NCBI GenBank assembly: GCA_024449915.1
Contig: JAMZAV010001992.1
Coordinates: forward strand, 174,591 to 238,590
DNA: 64,000 nucleotides
Source of the DNA: Sweltsa coloradensis
Taxonomy: Eukaryota; Arthropoda; Insecta; Plecoptera; Chloroperlidae
Reading direction: 5' to 3'
Shown here: positions 12,097 through 23,800 of the stretch, in pieces
Layout: every line of letters starts with the position of its first letter
How positions within the stretch are numbered: the first letter of the stretch is position 1
Notes under the pieces: model-generated
Database searches by the model: none
Seen by the model: only the letters and a program-made list of their open reading frames with translations
Told to the model about the DNA's origin: nothing
Made by a program: the position numbers and the translations under genes

Positions 12097-12488
12097 TAAC
12101 AAAAACTTGTAGAATACAGCCAAAAACCCTTTCACACCAAAAGAAGAGATCTAAAAAAAAAGGGGCCCAAACCATTACCCTTCCACATTTGCGCATTCTT
12201 AATTTTAAAGTACAGTGTCCCGTAACAGCATCCTTGAAAAGCTTGGCAAAATAAATTTTTATGATATTAGTTTAAATTAATTAGAAAAAGAACTTGGATG
12301 AACTAATACGTTTAAATTAATAATTGCAAATTCTATTTTGCATAGCTTTTCAAGGATGCTGTTACGGGACACTGTACGTTTATGAATTAAGAATGCACAA
12401 ATGTGGCAGGGTAGATGAGCTTGGCCCTTTTTTAGATCTCATTTCTTTTGAGTGTGTAAGGTTTGGCTGTATTTCTACAAGTTTTTGG
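12097..12488. repeat. Palindromic element (MITE-like), about 390 bp
   Basis: Left arm (aaaaacttgtagaatacagc, tacagtgtcccgtaacagca, tccttgaaaagcttgg) is mirrored on the right (tgctgttacgggacactgta, tttggctgtatttctacaag). Arms of about 180 bp, short AT-rich centre near 12290. No ORF and no clear target duplication. Confidence 0.75.
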
Positions 12489-12599
12489 AATGTGTGTTAG
12501 AGCTGTCTCCTAATGGAATGTTCTCCAAATGAATTAAAAACCGACATGGGTTTCAATAGCGGAATCAAAGATTACATTTTTAAGAGAGAATAGGACACT

Positions 12600-14790
12600 T
12601 TTGGCAGTAGGACAAAGCTATTCGCTCGGCCGGTAAGAATACGACGTATTTGAAACGTTACATAGTTGTCAATAAAGCATACATGGACAGTCCTACCTTG
12701 GTCCTACTGTCCCACAGTCGTAGATTATCACAAGGAAAACGCTCAGTTGGACGCGTTGATAAGCGAGCACGTGCTATATAATTTGTTGATGGTCCAAATT
12801 TCAACCTGATCTGTATCTTCGTGCAACCGCTATCGTGAGCCAAAAAAGCTCTAGCTTTGTGCGACTTTTCGTTGCCATGGTAACGTTACTTTTGTTAAAA
12901 TGTAATTTCCATCTACACTACGAATAGAATCAAAATAAAATGAACATATTCAGGACCGGACGGACATTCTAAATGATTTGGCAACCTCAGATTTTGTCGC
13001 CGTTTAGTTTTTCAAAAAAACTTTCGATTAACTTTAAAATAACTTTTTAACTTTTTGAACGATTTTGCCACAAAACTAATGGCATTCAATCGAGATCGAA
13101 GCTTGCGGATGGTCCAAATTTCAACTCGATCCGAACCTCCGTTCGACCGCTATCATGAGCCAAAAAAGCTGCGCGACTTTCCGTTGCCATGGTAACGGTA
13201 CTTTGTTATAATGTAATTTCCATCTACACTACTTATCGGATCAAAATAAAATTAACATATTCGTGACTGGACGGACATTCTAAATGATTTAGCCACCTAA
13301 GATTTTGTCGCCGTTTAGTTTGAAAAAAAAACTTTCGATTAACTTTAATGTAACTTTTTAACTTTTTGAACGATTTTGCCACAAAACTAATGGCATTCAA
13401 TCGAGATCGAAGCTTGCGGATGATCCAAATTTCAACTCGATCCGAACCTCTGTTCGAACGTTATGGCGAGATATACAAACAAAAAACAAAAACAAAACCA
13501 GTGACTATTTTTTCCGGAAGAGTCAGATGGAAACGCTCGCTTCGCTCGCTTTAATATTGTATGTTTACTAGGAAACGCTCAGTTGGACGCGTTGATAAGC
13601 GAGCACGTGCTACAGCTAGACCCACATTGCACATTTTTTTAAATTTTAAAATTTACGACGTTCGCGTTTCCAGTATTATTTATTATTGCCAAGGTATTTG
13701 GGTAAACCCGTGTTTAAATCTTTACTTTAAAATCCACCGCCATCTAGAGGACCTTGACTCCTTGGGAAAACTTTTTAAACTCTTTGTTGACAATTAATAG
13801 ACTGCTTCCTCGAAAGTATTTTGATTACTTCTAGGTGGCAGTGCATTAGAAACTTCGCGCGTCTTTTCGTTGCCATGGCAACGTTACTTTTGTTATAATG
13901 TAATTTCCATCTACACTACTTATCGGATCAAAATAAAATTAACATATTCGTGACCGGACGGACATTCTAAATGATTTGGCTATCTCAGATTTTGTCGCCG
14001 TTGAGTTTGAAAAAAAAAAACTTTCGATTAACTTTAATGTAACTTTTTAACTTTTTGAACGATTTTGCCACAAAACTAATGGCATTCAATCGAGAACAAA
14101 GCTTGCGGATGGTGAAAATTTCAACTCGATCCGAGCCTCCGTTCGAACGTTATCGCGAGACATACAAACAAAAAAAACAAACAAACAAACAAAAAAAAAA
14201 AACAAAACAAAACCAGTGACTATTTTTTCCCGGCAGAGTCAAATGGAAACGCTCGCTTCGCTCGCTTAATTATTTATTATTGACAAGGTAGGCCAATTTG
14301 GGTAAACCTTTTCTTTGCGGATAAAATCCACCGCCATCTAGAAGACCTTGACATCATTTCTTTGGGAAAACTATTTTAACTATTTGGTAACAAATAATAC
14401 ACTGCTTCCTCGATGGTATTTTGATTACTTCTAGGTGGCAGTGCATAGTGCGAATCTCGTGCGAATTTTCGTTGCCGTGGTAACGTTACTTTTGTTATAA
14501 TGTAATTTTCATCTACACTACTTATCGGATCAAAATAAAATTAACATATTCGTGACCGGACGGACATTCTAAATGATTTGGTCACCTCAGATTTTGTCGC
14601 CGTTGAGTTTGAAAAAAAAACTTTCGATTAACTTTAATGTAACTTTTTAACTTTTTGAACGATTTTGCCACAAAACTAATGGCATTCAATCGGGAACGAA
14701 AAAGCTTGCGGATGGTCAAAATTTCAACTCGATCCGAGCCTCCGTTCGAACGTTATGGCGAGACATACAAAAAAAAAAAAAGTTCCGAAA
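12600..14790 (+). repeat. Repeat family C, several tandem copies
   Basis: Units contain taacgttacttttgttataatg, catctacactacttatcgga, ggacggacattctaaatgat, gattttgtcgccgtt, tcaatcgagatcgaagcttg and caactcgatccga, then an A/C-rich tract and aacgctcgcttcgctcgctt. Left ends read aggaaacgctcagttggacg with ttgataagcgagca. This is the family A architecture with a different interior. Repeated starts lie near 12730, 13570 and 13860. The ORF at 13366-13554 is a translation of the conserved inner block. Confidence 0.8.
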
Positions 14791-15175
14791 TTATTCTTGT
14801 ACAGAGGAGTATCCTTTTGGAATTCAATTTCTTATGATATTAGAAGCCAGTTTACTGAGCTAGGAATAGTACAATTTAAAAGTAAAATTGAAACAATGAT
14901 AATGAAACGAAGTACAAAGAAGAATTGATTTTTACTATTTATTTGTGGGGCATTGTCTCTGTGTTTATGTAATGTTAATTTATCTTCATATGTTCTTATT
15001 TATGATTTTGCTGTTCTCTTTGTTTTGTTCATTATTGCTTTGATTGTGATGTATTCAATGTTTTTTCAATTGATATTTTTCTACCTAGATTGGTTGCCGC
15101 CCACTGGTGGAGTTTGCAACTTGAGTTAGGTGTCCTGTATCAGTTTTTGACTTGAACAAAATAAATAATTATACA
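14790..15175 (+). pseudogene. LINE 3' end fragment
   Basis: A frame at about 14815-14925 reads FWNSISYDIRSQFTELGIVQ and then FKSKIETMIMKRSTKKN-stop. That resembles the final residues of a non-LTR reverse-transcriptase ORF (WNsIp..ir...s...FK.kl). About 250 bp of T-rich 3' UTR follows, ending aacaaaataaataatta. Truncated and non-functional. Distinct from the LINE tail at 1583-2163. Confidence 0.5.
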
Positions 15176-15624
15176 TCTGATATAATTATATATTAGAGTC
15201 AAGATCTTTTGTACTAAATTGTTATCAAGATTTGAACACAAGAATGAAGGTTGAACACAAGAATGAAGATTCGCGTTCGGTGGTTTCTTCCGCGAAAGAT
15301 TGATTACTCCCTGATTTGCTGTTCCTGATTTTTGGCAAACCTCATATTCGTTTGAGTGGGATCGTCTAATAAATCAGTTTTTTCTTTTCGTTTTTCTTTT
15401 TTAATTTTTTTCCTTTCCTTTTTTATTTTTTCTTTTCTTTTTGTTTTGTTTTGTTTTTTCTTTTCTTTTCATTCCCCACCCTTTTTTATATTCGATTCAT
15501 TCATAAATTGCATTTAATATCCTTTTTATTTGTTATCAAATTTGTTGAGTATTTAATGCATTGTTGTAATATTACTATTTCAAATATTTACTTAAATGTA
15601 GTTCATTGTTGTGTCTGCATCTAT

Positions 15625-15692
15625 GTAATTAGATTTATTTAGTTGTCCTCCTTTGTAAATCAGTTTTTATAACTGAATAGGAGAGAAGTTAA

Positions 15693-15742
<50 letters not shown>
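15625..15742 (+). repeat. LINE-type 3' tail and (AT)n microsatellite
   Basis: gtcctcctttgtaaatcag...ataactgaataggagagaag followed by ttaaataaat and an (AT)n run (about 15698-15740). The same tail occurs inverted at 7836-7900 and 46765-46830, each next to a TTTA/AAGC-type simple repeat, as LINE 3' ends often do. Confidence 0.6.
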
Positions 15743-15744
<2 letters not shown>

Positions 15745-16492
15745 GAACTGGGTTTTTTTCGGTTATAATGCCACGTTTATTCACATTAGGCCAACGTTTC
15801 GATAAAATTTCACTCATCTTCTTCAGGGCCAATACAAATTAATATATAAAAAACGAAAACTACATTACATTGATAAATTCAGAACAAAACTGGGAAAACA
15901 AATACAACAAAATATAAACAATAGAAACCCACTGCACATATGGCAAATTAAAACAACTCAAAGAATCACTGCAAAGCTTGAAGTTGCAAAGAAAGAAGAA
16001 AGTCACTACATGTCATTTATATTGCTTTTCGTCATGGATCTTGTCACTCTGACTGTCGATGTATTTACTTGCAACATATCATCTGCAGGAACTAACTGGG
16101 GCGTTGGTTGTTGGTCCATTGGTTTCACAGCCAGCCTATGTGGCTGTACATGTATCCCTGAAATTGCAGGTTTCCACGTTACAGATAAACGTTGGCTATC
16201 TTGCTGTTTATTTAGACTGTGAGATCGTTTATTAATCTCAATGGCTTCCCGTAACATTCTAGGAAGAAACTCCTCAACGGTGGCAATGGGTTTCATGCCA
16301 GCAAAGTCGATAACATGACCACTTTCTTTAGAATGTTGAGCAAGGACTGATGTTTTATCCATGTGCTCAACAGCTAGCCTGTGTTCCTGTTTTCGTTGAA
16401 ACATGTTTCTTCCTGTTTGACCCACATAGCATTTGTCACAATTCCACATGGAATTTGAACGTGGCATTATAACCGAAAAACCTAGTTCATTA
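15741..16492 (-). mobile_element. Penelope-like element 3' fragment (PLE-1)
   Basis: Carries a GIY-YIG endonuclease ORF on the minus strand between short inverted repeats, 15741-15776 and 16459-16492 (core acgtggcattataaccgaaa). Both sides are (AT)n microsatellites (15698-15740 and 16525-16582). Downstream of the ORF, at about 15787-15834 on the minus strand, is a ctgaaga...tcgaaacgttgg segment of the kind seen at Penelope-like 3' ends. No reverse-transcriptase domain remains. Confidence 0.75.
16006..16467 (-). CDS. GIY-YIG endonuclease domain of a Penelope-like element (fragment)
   Basis: A 153-residue frame. Near the N-terminus: CDKCYVGQTGRNMF (YVG half of the GIY-YIG core and the following Arg), then R.QEHRLAVEHMDKTSVLAQH and H-x-I-D-F. 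A glutamate in REAIEINKRS (about residue 73) matches the late catalytic Glu of the fold. In Penelope-like retroelements this domain sits C-terminal to the reverse transcriptase and nicks target DNA. The first half of the domain (GIY strand) and all RT sequence are missing because the frame begins at the inverted-repeat junction. The remaining 70 residues are low-complexity tail. A dead remnant. Confidence 0.7.
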   Translation of the reverse strand: MPRSNSMWNCDKCYVGQTGRNMFQRKQEHRLAVEHMDKTSVLAQHSKESGHVIDFAGMKPIATVEEFLPRMLREAIEINKRSHSLNKQQDSQRLSVTWKPAISGIHVQPHRLAVKPMDQQPTPQLVPADDMLQVNTSTVRVTRSMTKSNINDM

Positions 16493-16520
16493 ATTCATAT
16501 CGGCCACGAAAATATCCAAA

Positions 16521-16587
<67 letters not shown>

Positions 16588-16589
<2 letters not shown>

Positions 16590-16825
16590 AGACTATTTTT
16601 TTCCGGCAGAGTCAAATGAAAACGCTCGCTTCGCTCGCTTAATCAGCAAGGATCAATCCACGAATATGGTACATTATAGACTTTTTAAGAAAATACAAAA
16701 ACCTGAAAAACAATTATTTATACTTATAAAACTTATTTGAAAATAATTTCTTGAAGTTGGAATTTTTTTCTCCAGTTTAGAAGAATGGAATCTTTGCTTC
16801 GCTCACTACGCTCATCCAATAATAT
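16588..16825 (+). repeat. Right ends of families C and A
   Basis: 16588-16642 carries the family C closing segment (ttccggcagagtcaaatgaa, gctcgcttcgctcgctt). 16750-16822 carries a family A closing segment (ttttctccagtttagaagaa, tcactacgctcatccaataa). Confidence 0.65.
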
Positions 16826-17619
16826 TAAATGAAATTATTAATGAAACAAATATTGAAAAGGAAAAGAAAAGAAAGACTGACTTGTTTTACTGTAGAGCCC
16901 TATGTTTCCGCTTCCTTGACAACTAGGGAAAATACCTTAACTTTTTTATCACTCCACTATATTAAGGACTTCATTCTGAATACGTTAATCATATTTTTTT
17001 ATTATTTAGATAAGATTTTCATTTATAAAAGTAAGCTGAAAGTTGCACCACTAATAATGGCGGGAAAAACGAGCCATCACGTCACTATATGGTATTGTTG
17101 CGAATCGGCCAATGAGGTAATGCCCAACAGTGATATTGACTGTGTAATCTAGAAGGCGGTAGTTTATTCATTGATCCAAAGACATTAAACAATTTTGCCC
17201 ATTGTCAACAATGCTCTAGTGTGCTCTAGACCTAGATCTTGACGTCACGTGCTGTTTGCGCGGGAAATAAAATACTACAAACTTTGAGCCTCAATAATTT
17301 AAAATGTTTCATTTAAATTGCTTTTAATTGCAACTATGGCGTTTTAAAGTGTTTTTTTTTAAAGCATGCATTGTTGAAATAATGTAGTGTTTTTATAATA
17401 TTTAGAAGTTGTAATGTAAAACTGTATTTAACTTGAGATTGTATACCAATACCCACTTAAGCAAGTAAAAATTTGCCTTGCGAACCCCGGTCGGAATGAA
17501 TTTGTATTTCTGAATTATATTAAATGTTAACAATTCCACCTACGGGGTGTTTTCCAGACTGACCAAATCGAGAAATTGTTTTGCTGGTGGCATCGTAGTC
17601 CCTTTTTCACGAAAAACTT
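16826..17619. other. No recognisable gene
   Basis: AT-rich sequence with an ORF at 16829-17152 (107 codons) showing no motif I know. No splice structure could be argued. Confidence 0.4.
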
Positions 17620-18120
17620 ATATCCAACCAAATACAAAAATTTGTAAAAAAAAACGGCAGCCAAGCTCTTCCTTCAAAAGTCTCCGGCTGTGAATGCTGT
17701 GAGATATAGAATTGAGCCAAGCTTTTATTCTTTCTCCCTAGTTTCGTTTTTTAAAATAAGTAAGATCATTTCGCCTGTTGACGAGCGCCAAGCCAACGTT
17801 TTTTTGTGGTAAAAAAGTAAATTTTTAAACTCGAAATCATAAAAAAAATGGCTGGCCCATGAACCAAATTCAATGGCCAAAGGCAATTTTTTTATGATTT
17901 TCGAGTTTTAAAAATTTTATTTTTTTACCACAAAAATCTTTGGGCTTGGCGCTCGTCAACAGGCGAAATGATCTTACTTATTTTAAAAGCGAAAACTAGG
18001 GAGAAAGAATAAAAAGCTTGGCTCAACTTCTATATCTCACAGCATTCACAGCCGGAGACTTTTGAAGGAGAGCTTGGCTGCCGTTTTTTTTTTACAAATT
18101 TTTGTATTTGGTTGGATATT
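17620..18120. repeat. Palindromic element with ~240-bp arms
   Basis: atatccaaccaaatacaaaa at the left is matched by ttttgtatttggttggatat at the right. The arms share ggcagccaagctctcc, agtctccggctgtgaatg, tgatcttacttattttaaaa and ggcgctcgtcaacaggcgaa or their complements, with a small loop near 17855. Non-coding; looks like a MITE or a large foldback. Confidence 0.8.
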
Positions 18121-18249
18121 ACATCTTTTTGTTGTTCGTTCGCTATCAAGGTGTGAATGATTAAATTGTTGAGTTAAAAGTTTTTTTTTACATTTTTGGG
18201 CCCACGGTCCCCCCAAAGATACCCTTAAATAAATAAAAAAAATTTTTTA

Positions 18250-18660
18250 TTTACAGACTACCCACTCAGTTATATAACTGATTTCAGTGGGGGAACTTTA
18301 AATCAAAGCGACAAGCCAACCCTGCAGGCCCCGACGCAATCGAAGAGTGAGCGATAACCAATCAAAATCGATATTTTTAATAGGAAATTATCAATCAGTG
18401 GAAATGGACAGTGCGAACACCCGCGGATCAACCCCAGAATCAACAAGGCCGATTCAGAACAACTCTGAAATTTATTATGTGTTCGTTGCTAGGACGGCTC
18501 CAAAGTCACCGTTTACAAACTCCTAAGACAAGAACTGATAGACTTAAGTCCAAATCAGAAGTTAAAAAATTCTGACTTGAGTGGGAATCGAACCCTGGCC
18601 TTCTGCTTTGGAAGCAGTACGCTAACAACAAGACCAACGCACTAGCTAACACTAGATATT
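18250..18660 (-). mobile_element. tRNA-Gly-like SINE, family S1, full copy
   Basis: On the minus strand the head reads accaacgcac...complement with ggttcgattcccact (B box) after an anticodon-loop-like ttccaa. The body has gacggctccaaagtcaccgt (complement ttggagccgtc) and gcaggccccgacgc. The tail is the complement of cccactcagttatataactg. Same order as 47434-47830, opposite strand. Pol III A/B boxes are implied. No coding capacity. Confidence 0.75.
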
Positions 18661-19215
18661 TATAATGGTTAAGAGCATGTTTAATTTCAAGCTTGTATAC
18701 AAATTACTACGCCTGAGAAATTTACGCGTTTTGATTTTGTTTAGGGACGGCTCCAAAGTCACCGTTTACAAAACTCCTAAGACAAGAACTGATAGACTTA
18801 AGTCAAATCAAGTTAAAAACTTCTGACTTTAGCGGGAATCGAACCCTGGCCCTTTCTGCATTGGAAGCAGATACGCTAACAACAAGACCAACGCACTAGC
18901 ATAAGTCTAGATATTTATAATGGTTAAGAGCATTTTTAAATTTTCAAGCTGTATACAAATTACTACGCCTGAGTAATTACGCGTTTTGATTTGCTAGGAC
19001 GGCCCCAAAGTCACCGTTAAAAACTCCTAAGACAAGAATGATAGACTTAAGTCCAAATCAGAAGTTAAAAAACTTCTGACTTTAGCGGGAATCGACCCGG
19101 GCCCTTCTGCATTGGAAGCAGATACGCTAACAACAAGACCAACGCACTAGCATAAGCACTTGATATTTATAATGGTTAAGACATGTTAATTTCAAGCTTG
19201 TACAAATTACTACGC
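18661..19215 (-). repeat. Two further tandem SINE S1 head repeats
   Basis: The head plus about 80 bp of 5' flank (agatatttataatggttaag, tacaaattactacgcctga) is repeated at 18741-18990 and 19000-19215, with a period of about 250 bp after the first copy. A segment reaching beyond the SINE was therefore tandemly duplicated. The sequence trails into (GATTTT)n at 19236-19275. Confidence 0.75.
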
Positions 19216-20576
19216 CTGAGTAATTACGCGTTTTGTTTTTGATTTTGATTTTGATTTTGATTTGATTTTGATTTTCCCGGTCCCAATTGCCCGGTTTTGT
19301 TTATATGGGGTACATCTGAGTGTGGCCAAGTTTCAAAGTTCTAAGATGAACCGTTTTTTCTCGGTATAGCGTATTATTCATAAGAGTAGGAATTACCTAC
19401 TTTTGATAATTTGTTTTTTTCCCGGGACCCGTTAACCAATTTTTTCTTTCCATATTCAAAAGTGATAAAGAATAAGAGATATCAAAATGTATTTCCACGT
19501 TTGAAACATCCAGTTTTAGCGTTTTCTTTGAATGATTCATTTCTTAAAGTTCAGATAGTTTTTTTGTCATTTTTGGGCCCATGGTCATCCCAAAATTTTG
19601 CCCCTTGTGTTTTGGACGCAAGATATTTATAATGGTAATAGCATGTTAAATTTCAAGTTTGTACAAATTACCACGCCTTTGGTAATTACGGTTTTGATTA
19701 TCATCCAAATTTGATTTTCTCCGGTCCCTTTACCCGATTTTGGTTTTGAAAGCAAAGGCACTGCGTCTGAAATACACCTAAGTGTGGTCCAAGTTTCATA
19801 GTTCTAAGATTTACCGTTTTCTCTGTAGGCTAAAGAACTCTCCCCGGAGAACTGCCACCCACCCACCCACCCACCCACCCACCCACCCAACCACTAGCCA
19901 ACCCGCCACCAGCCAGCCTTAAGGAATTTGACGATGTTGAGAGCCTTTTTAACACAGAACGAGTTATCGGATCGGGTTGATTTTTTTTTGGTAGTCATGG
20001 ACCACATACCAGGTCATATACCGAGTTTCAAGATTGTAACTCTTTCGGGGGGGCGTGTGCAGATAGCTGAAAACCCCCCAACTCTTGTAGGTGTATATAG
20101 GGGCCGGAGTTCGGTGTCGCCTAAGCATCGCATCGCTTGTCTGCCGGCGACGACCGTCGCCCTAGATACTGGCTACTAAGAATGATATTATACATCCACA
20201 CTAACTAGAAGGGAAACAATTCGAAGCATGAAATTTAATATTTTATAATGGCATTCGATTGTAAAATTAATTAGGTCAAGAAGTTAAGAATGCAAAACAT
20301 GTACATAAATTTAAAGATTGATGCCTTTAAAATTATTTTCAATCGTATATATGTAATAGTAAGTTGGGTAATTTTTTGTAATTTAGGTAAATTTGGTATT
20401 TTGTAACTTTGTTGAAGAAGGTATTTTATAATATATTGTATTTTAAATTAGTAATTTGAATTTAAAAGCTCTGTGAATAAGTAATTAATTAGTTACTAAT
20501 CGAATACAAAATTCGATTGAGATAATCAAAACTTGATTAAACCGTCCCGAAGTGATATTCAATTTTGGTCCGGACC
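19216..20576. other. Intergenic sequence with simple repeats
   Basis: (GATTTT)n at 19236-19275, (CCCA)n at 19857-19890, and repeated phrases such as agtttcaaagttctaagat...accgttttctctg (19330 and 19795), which resemble receding repeat copies. ORFs at 19411-19632 and 19928-20179 lack recognisable motifs. Confidence 0.4.
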
Positions 20577-20645
20577 GGACCGGTTCCTGGTTACGAAAGA
20601 GTGGCGTGTGTCACCTGCTCCTGCCGGTATGCGAAGTGCATCACC

Positions 20646-20658
20646 TGACCCTTGACCT
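20646..20658 (-). promoter_or_regulatory. Candidate nuclear-receptor site (DR1)
   Basis: On the minus strand this reads AGGTCA-A-GGGTCA, two hexamer half-sites in direct orientation with one base between. Such DR1 sites bind HNF4/RXR(USP)-type receptors; the inner TCAAGG core also resembles FTZ-F1 or ERR sites. It lies about 110 bp upstream of the TATA box. A motif match only. Confidence 0.4.
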
Positions 20659-20756
20659 GCCTCCGATCTGCAGAGCACTCACCGTGTGAACGACCCCGGG
20701 GGATAAATCAAAACCTTGTGGGAACCTGGCTGTAGAGTGACCAAGTGAGCCGAGGC

Positions 20757-20763
20757 TATATAA
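20757..20763 (+). promoter_or_regulatory. TATA box
   Basis: TATATAA in a GC-rich setting (gaggctatataagcggccgg), with initiator-like ttagtg about 34 bp further on. It sits in a GC-rich island (about 20577-20815) inside AT-rich DNA and is followed within 60 bp by a strong splice donor. Together these read as a core promoter with a short first exon. Confidence 0.55.
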
Positions 20764-20777
20764 GCGGCCGGGAGAGG

Positions 20778-20814
20778 ATGGACCAGAGATTAGTGCACGA
20801 TGGCCTGGAGGACG
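20778..20814 (+). CDS. Candidate first exon of the collagen-like gene
   Basis: ends ...GAGGACG followed by GTAAGT, an excellent donor. Two starts are possible. ATG at 20778 gives MDQRLVHDGLED and ends in phase 1, which joins the exons at 24737, 24976, 27358 and 31214 without a frame clash. But it is only 21 bp from the TATA box, probably before the transcription start. ATG at 20800 (MAWRT, phase 0) suits the promoter better but does not give an open frame through the next candidate exons. No signal peptide is visible in either model. Linkage to the collagen exons is inferred from strand, order and phase. Confidence 0.35.
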
Positions 20815-23800
20815 GTAAGTCACTCAAGGACACTTTACCTTTTTAACTTTTTCAATACTTTTTTGCAGCACAAAAAATTGGGTCGAAATTTACTTAAAAT
20901 TGGGCCCTAGTCGAATTCACGGTTTTTTTATAAAAAAAAAAATCATTGAATTTTTTATTTTTGAATACCAAGTTGGAACGAAATTCTAGATTGAGTTTTG
21001 TTAAGTTTTTTTCTTTTAACTTTTTGAATTTTTACCACGTGTTCAATATATCTATGATAACCGAAATATCAGGGCACCGGTTCTTGGGTTTTTATACAAA
21101 ATTTCCCATTTTAAAATAATTCTAAAAACCTTGAATAATTTAGTTTTAAACACAAAACCTCAAAATGAAAAAGTGAAGAAATGCATTTAAAATATCGTAT
21201 AGCTTTTGAATAGTGGTAGAAAATAAAATGTATATCAGTGACATAATGAAGGGTGATTCTTTTACATTATTTTTAATGTAATTAATATTATGTTCATTAT
21301 ATAATTAAATAAATAAATTGTATTAGGTCTACCCACTCAGTTGTATAACTCATTTTCAGTTGGGGACAGTAATAAAAGCGACCAAGCCAACCTGTAGGCC
21401 CCGACGCAATCGACGAGTGAGCGAGATTACGAAACATCGTTTGGATACATACAAATAATAGTGACGTTAGTGTAATTATTTTATAATTTTATAAGCCTGC
21501 TACGGGCACGATTTAGTGAACTTTATTTCTCGTTTGGTTAGTCGGGAAACACTCCCGTAGGGGGAAATTTGATCCGATCGGAATGGATTTTTTAACTTCT
21601 GAATTGTATTAATAGTGATTTTATTGAGAAATTTTTGATTTCAATTCAATTAAGAAAAATCAAAATAATTAATTTACATTATAATTAGATTAATGTTACA
21701 AACGACATTAGTATAATTTTATTAAAATTTATAGTCCATTTACTCAGCAGCCCCCAAATTTATTGTTCAAGGCTATTTTGCGAACCATTTTTAGTCACTT
21801 TTGATAGATGAGTTTTTTTCGGTGCATGCTTTTATCTTTTTCTAAGTTTTTTAATAATTTTCGCATAAACAACATAACATAATTTTATACAAAACCAATT
21901 AGTTTTTTTAAGTAGTGCCAAGACGTGTTTATCTCTAGGGATACAGCAAGAAACAATGCAAGGCTGTAATATTACTTACAACTTGTTTCCGCCGATTGGT
22001 TTTTGATAAACAAAGTTTAATTAACTTAATTAGAACAAAATCGTATAACTAATGTATTAATTCGATTTCAAAATCGTCACGGATCCAAAGTAAGAGATTA
22101 TGAAAATTCTTGAAAAAGTTATAGACATCGGAGTAGTCTAGAAGAAATGTTAGTCTAATCATAAAAGTGCGATTTTATTAGAAATTAATATTCTTCGATT
22201 GCATTTAAAAACAGTAGATTTCTAGAGATTTCGAAAGTTCCTTGAATAAAAACACAGTAACATCGTAGTTTGACTGGTAGAGAGCGAACAAACACAAATT
22301 TAAAAAAATCTTATTAATGTAAAGAAAAATATAATATGTACGACATAATTTTAAAGAAGTTTATGATGAAAAAAACTATTTCCAAGATCTGGTCAGCTTA
22401 AGCTTTCTAGGACCTTAAAACCCTTCTAACCAGGGGCTGCCATGGCACAAAAGTTATAACAAAAATTGCGGGGAAATTTTGGTTTTGTGTTCAAAGCCGA
22501 GGCCGAAGGATGCGAACCGTCGGTTGTGAAATGTTACTGCAAGGTAGCGCTCAGCTTTTGGGGGCGACGCGACGCCTTCCGTCATTAGCCTGTTTTATTA
22601 GCCTCTTTAAAAATACATACATTTTCCCCCCAATTCAATGGGGCCCATTGCCTTTTTTTAGAAAAGATTGAAATACAGATCTGCTAAAAAGGTTAGAAAC
22701 GGGTTAAAATAGGTTAGTCGCGGTCCCGCGGAAAAGTAATAAATTCCAGTTCTGCTTTTATTTGAGACTCACAAAATCTAAAATTAAACACAAAAATGAG
22801 AAAATACACTTCAAATTTAAATTTTGGATGAGCGAAACGAAGACTTCAATTTCACTGACCCCCAAAAAATTTAGCTCGGTTGTTTTTTTTTTTTTTTTTT
22901 TTTTTTTTGTTTTTTTGTCTGTTTGTTCGCACGATTCCGGGCAAACGGCATATGCGATCTTGATGAAAATTGAAGGGGACCTTCGAAATCTCTGAAATTA
23001 GGGCGGCCACGTTTTGGGTACAATCGAAGAAAATATTTCTCATGAATATCGCACTTTTAACGATTTTTTCGATTTTTAGTGCGATATTTTCGAGACATTT
23101 GGGCCGATTCTGACCAACGGTAGGGCTAAAAATGTTCATATTTCACATGGACATTAAGGTAATGGTGATGTATTGCTTTCTGAAAGAAAAGTTAAAAGTT
23201 TGCCAGAATCTATAAAAATAAAGCTTTTAATATAAGTTTTTTTTGACTTTTTTTGCGATATTTCGTGCCATTTGGCCAATTCTGACCAACCGGGTGGGCC
23301 TTCAAAGTTCATATTTACATGGACATTAAGGATATGGTGATGTAGTACCTTTTAAAAGAAAAAGTTGAAAAAGTTAGCCAGAATCCATAGAAAAAAAGCG
23401 TTTATATAAGTTTTACGGTAAATAATACCAATTGACAGGTAACAAAAGAAATTTGACAAAAAATCACTTACAATGCGTAGGTAGCAAAACAAAGCACTTG
23501 CAAAAGTAAAGATATCCCACGCAAACTAAAAAATTTAAAAAAGCTCATCCATCAACGCGGCGGGACTTTTGCGTTTTTCCCAGTAACCAAAAACGAAGAT
23601 TTTATTCAAAAACCAAATTTCCCCAAAATTTTCTTAAAAATAACGATAAAAAACAAAAAAGTACAACATTTTTAGGGGGAAATCAGAATTGTAATTGTTT
23701 GTTTACAATTACCTAATTTAGACAAATTTAATTCGGGATTGAAAGGGTTAAATTGAATGATTGATTTCGAAAGTAGCTGCACTTTATCAAGACAACATTT

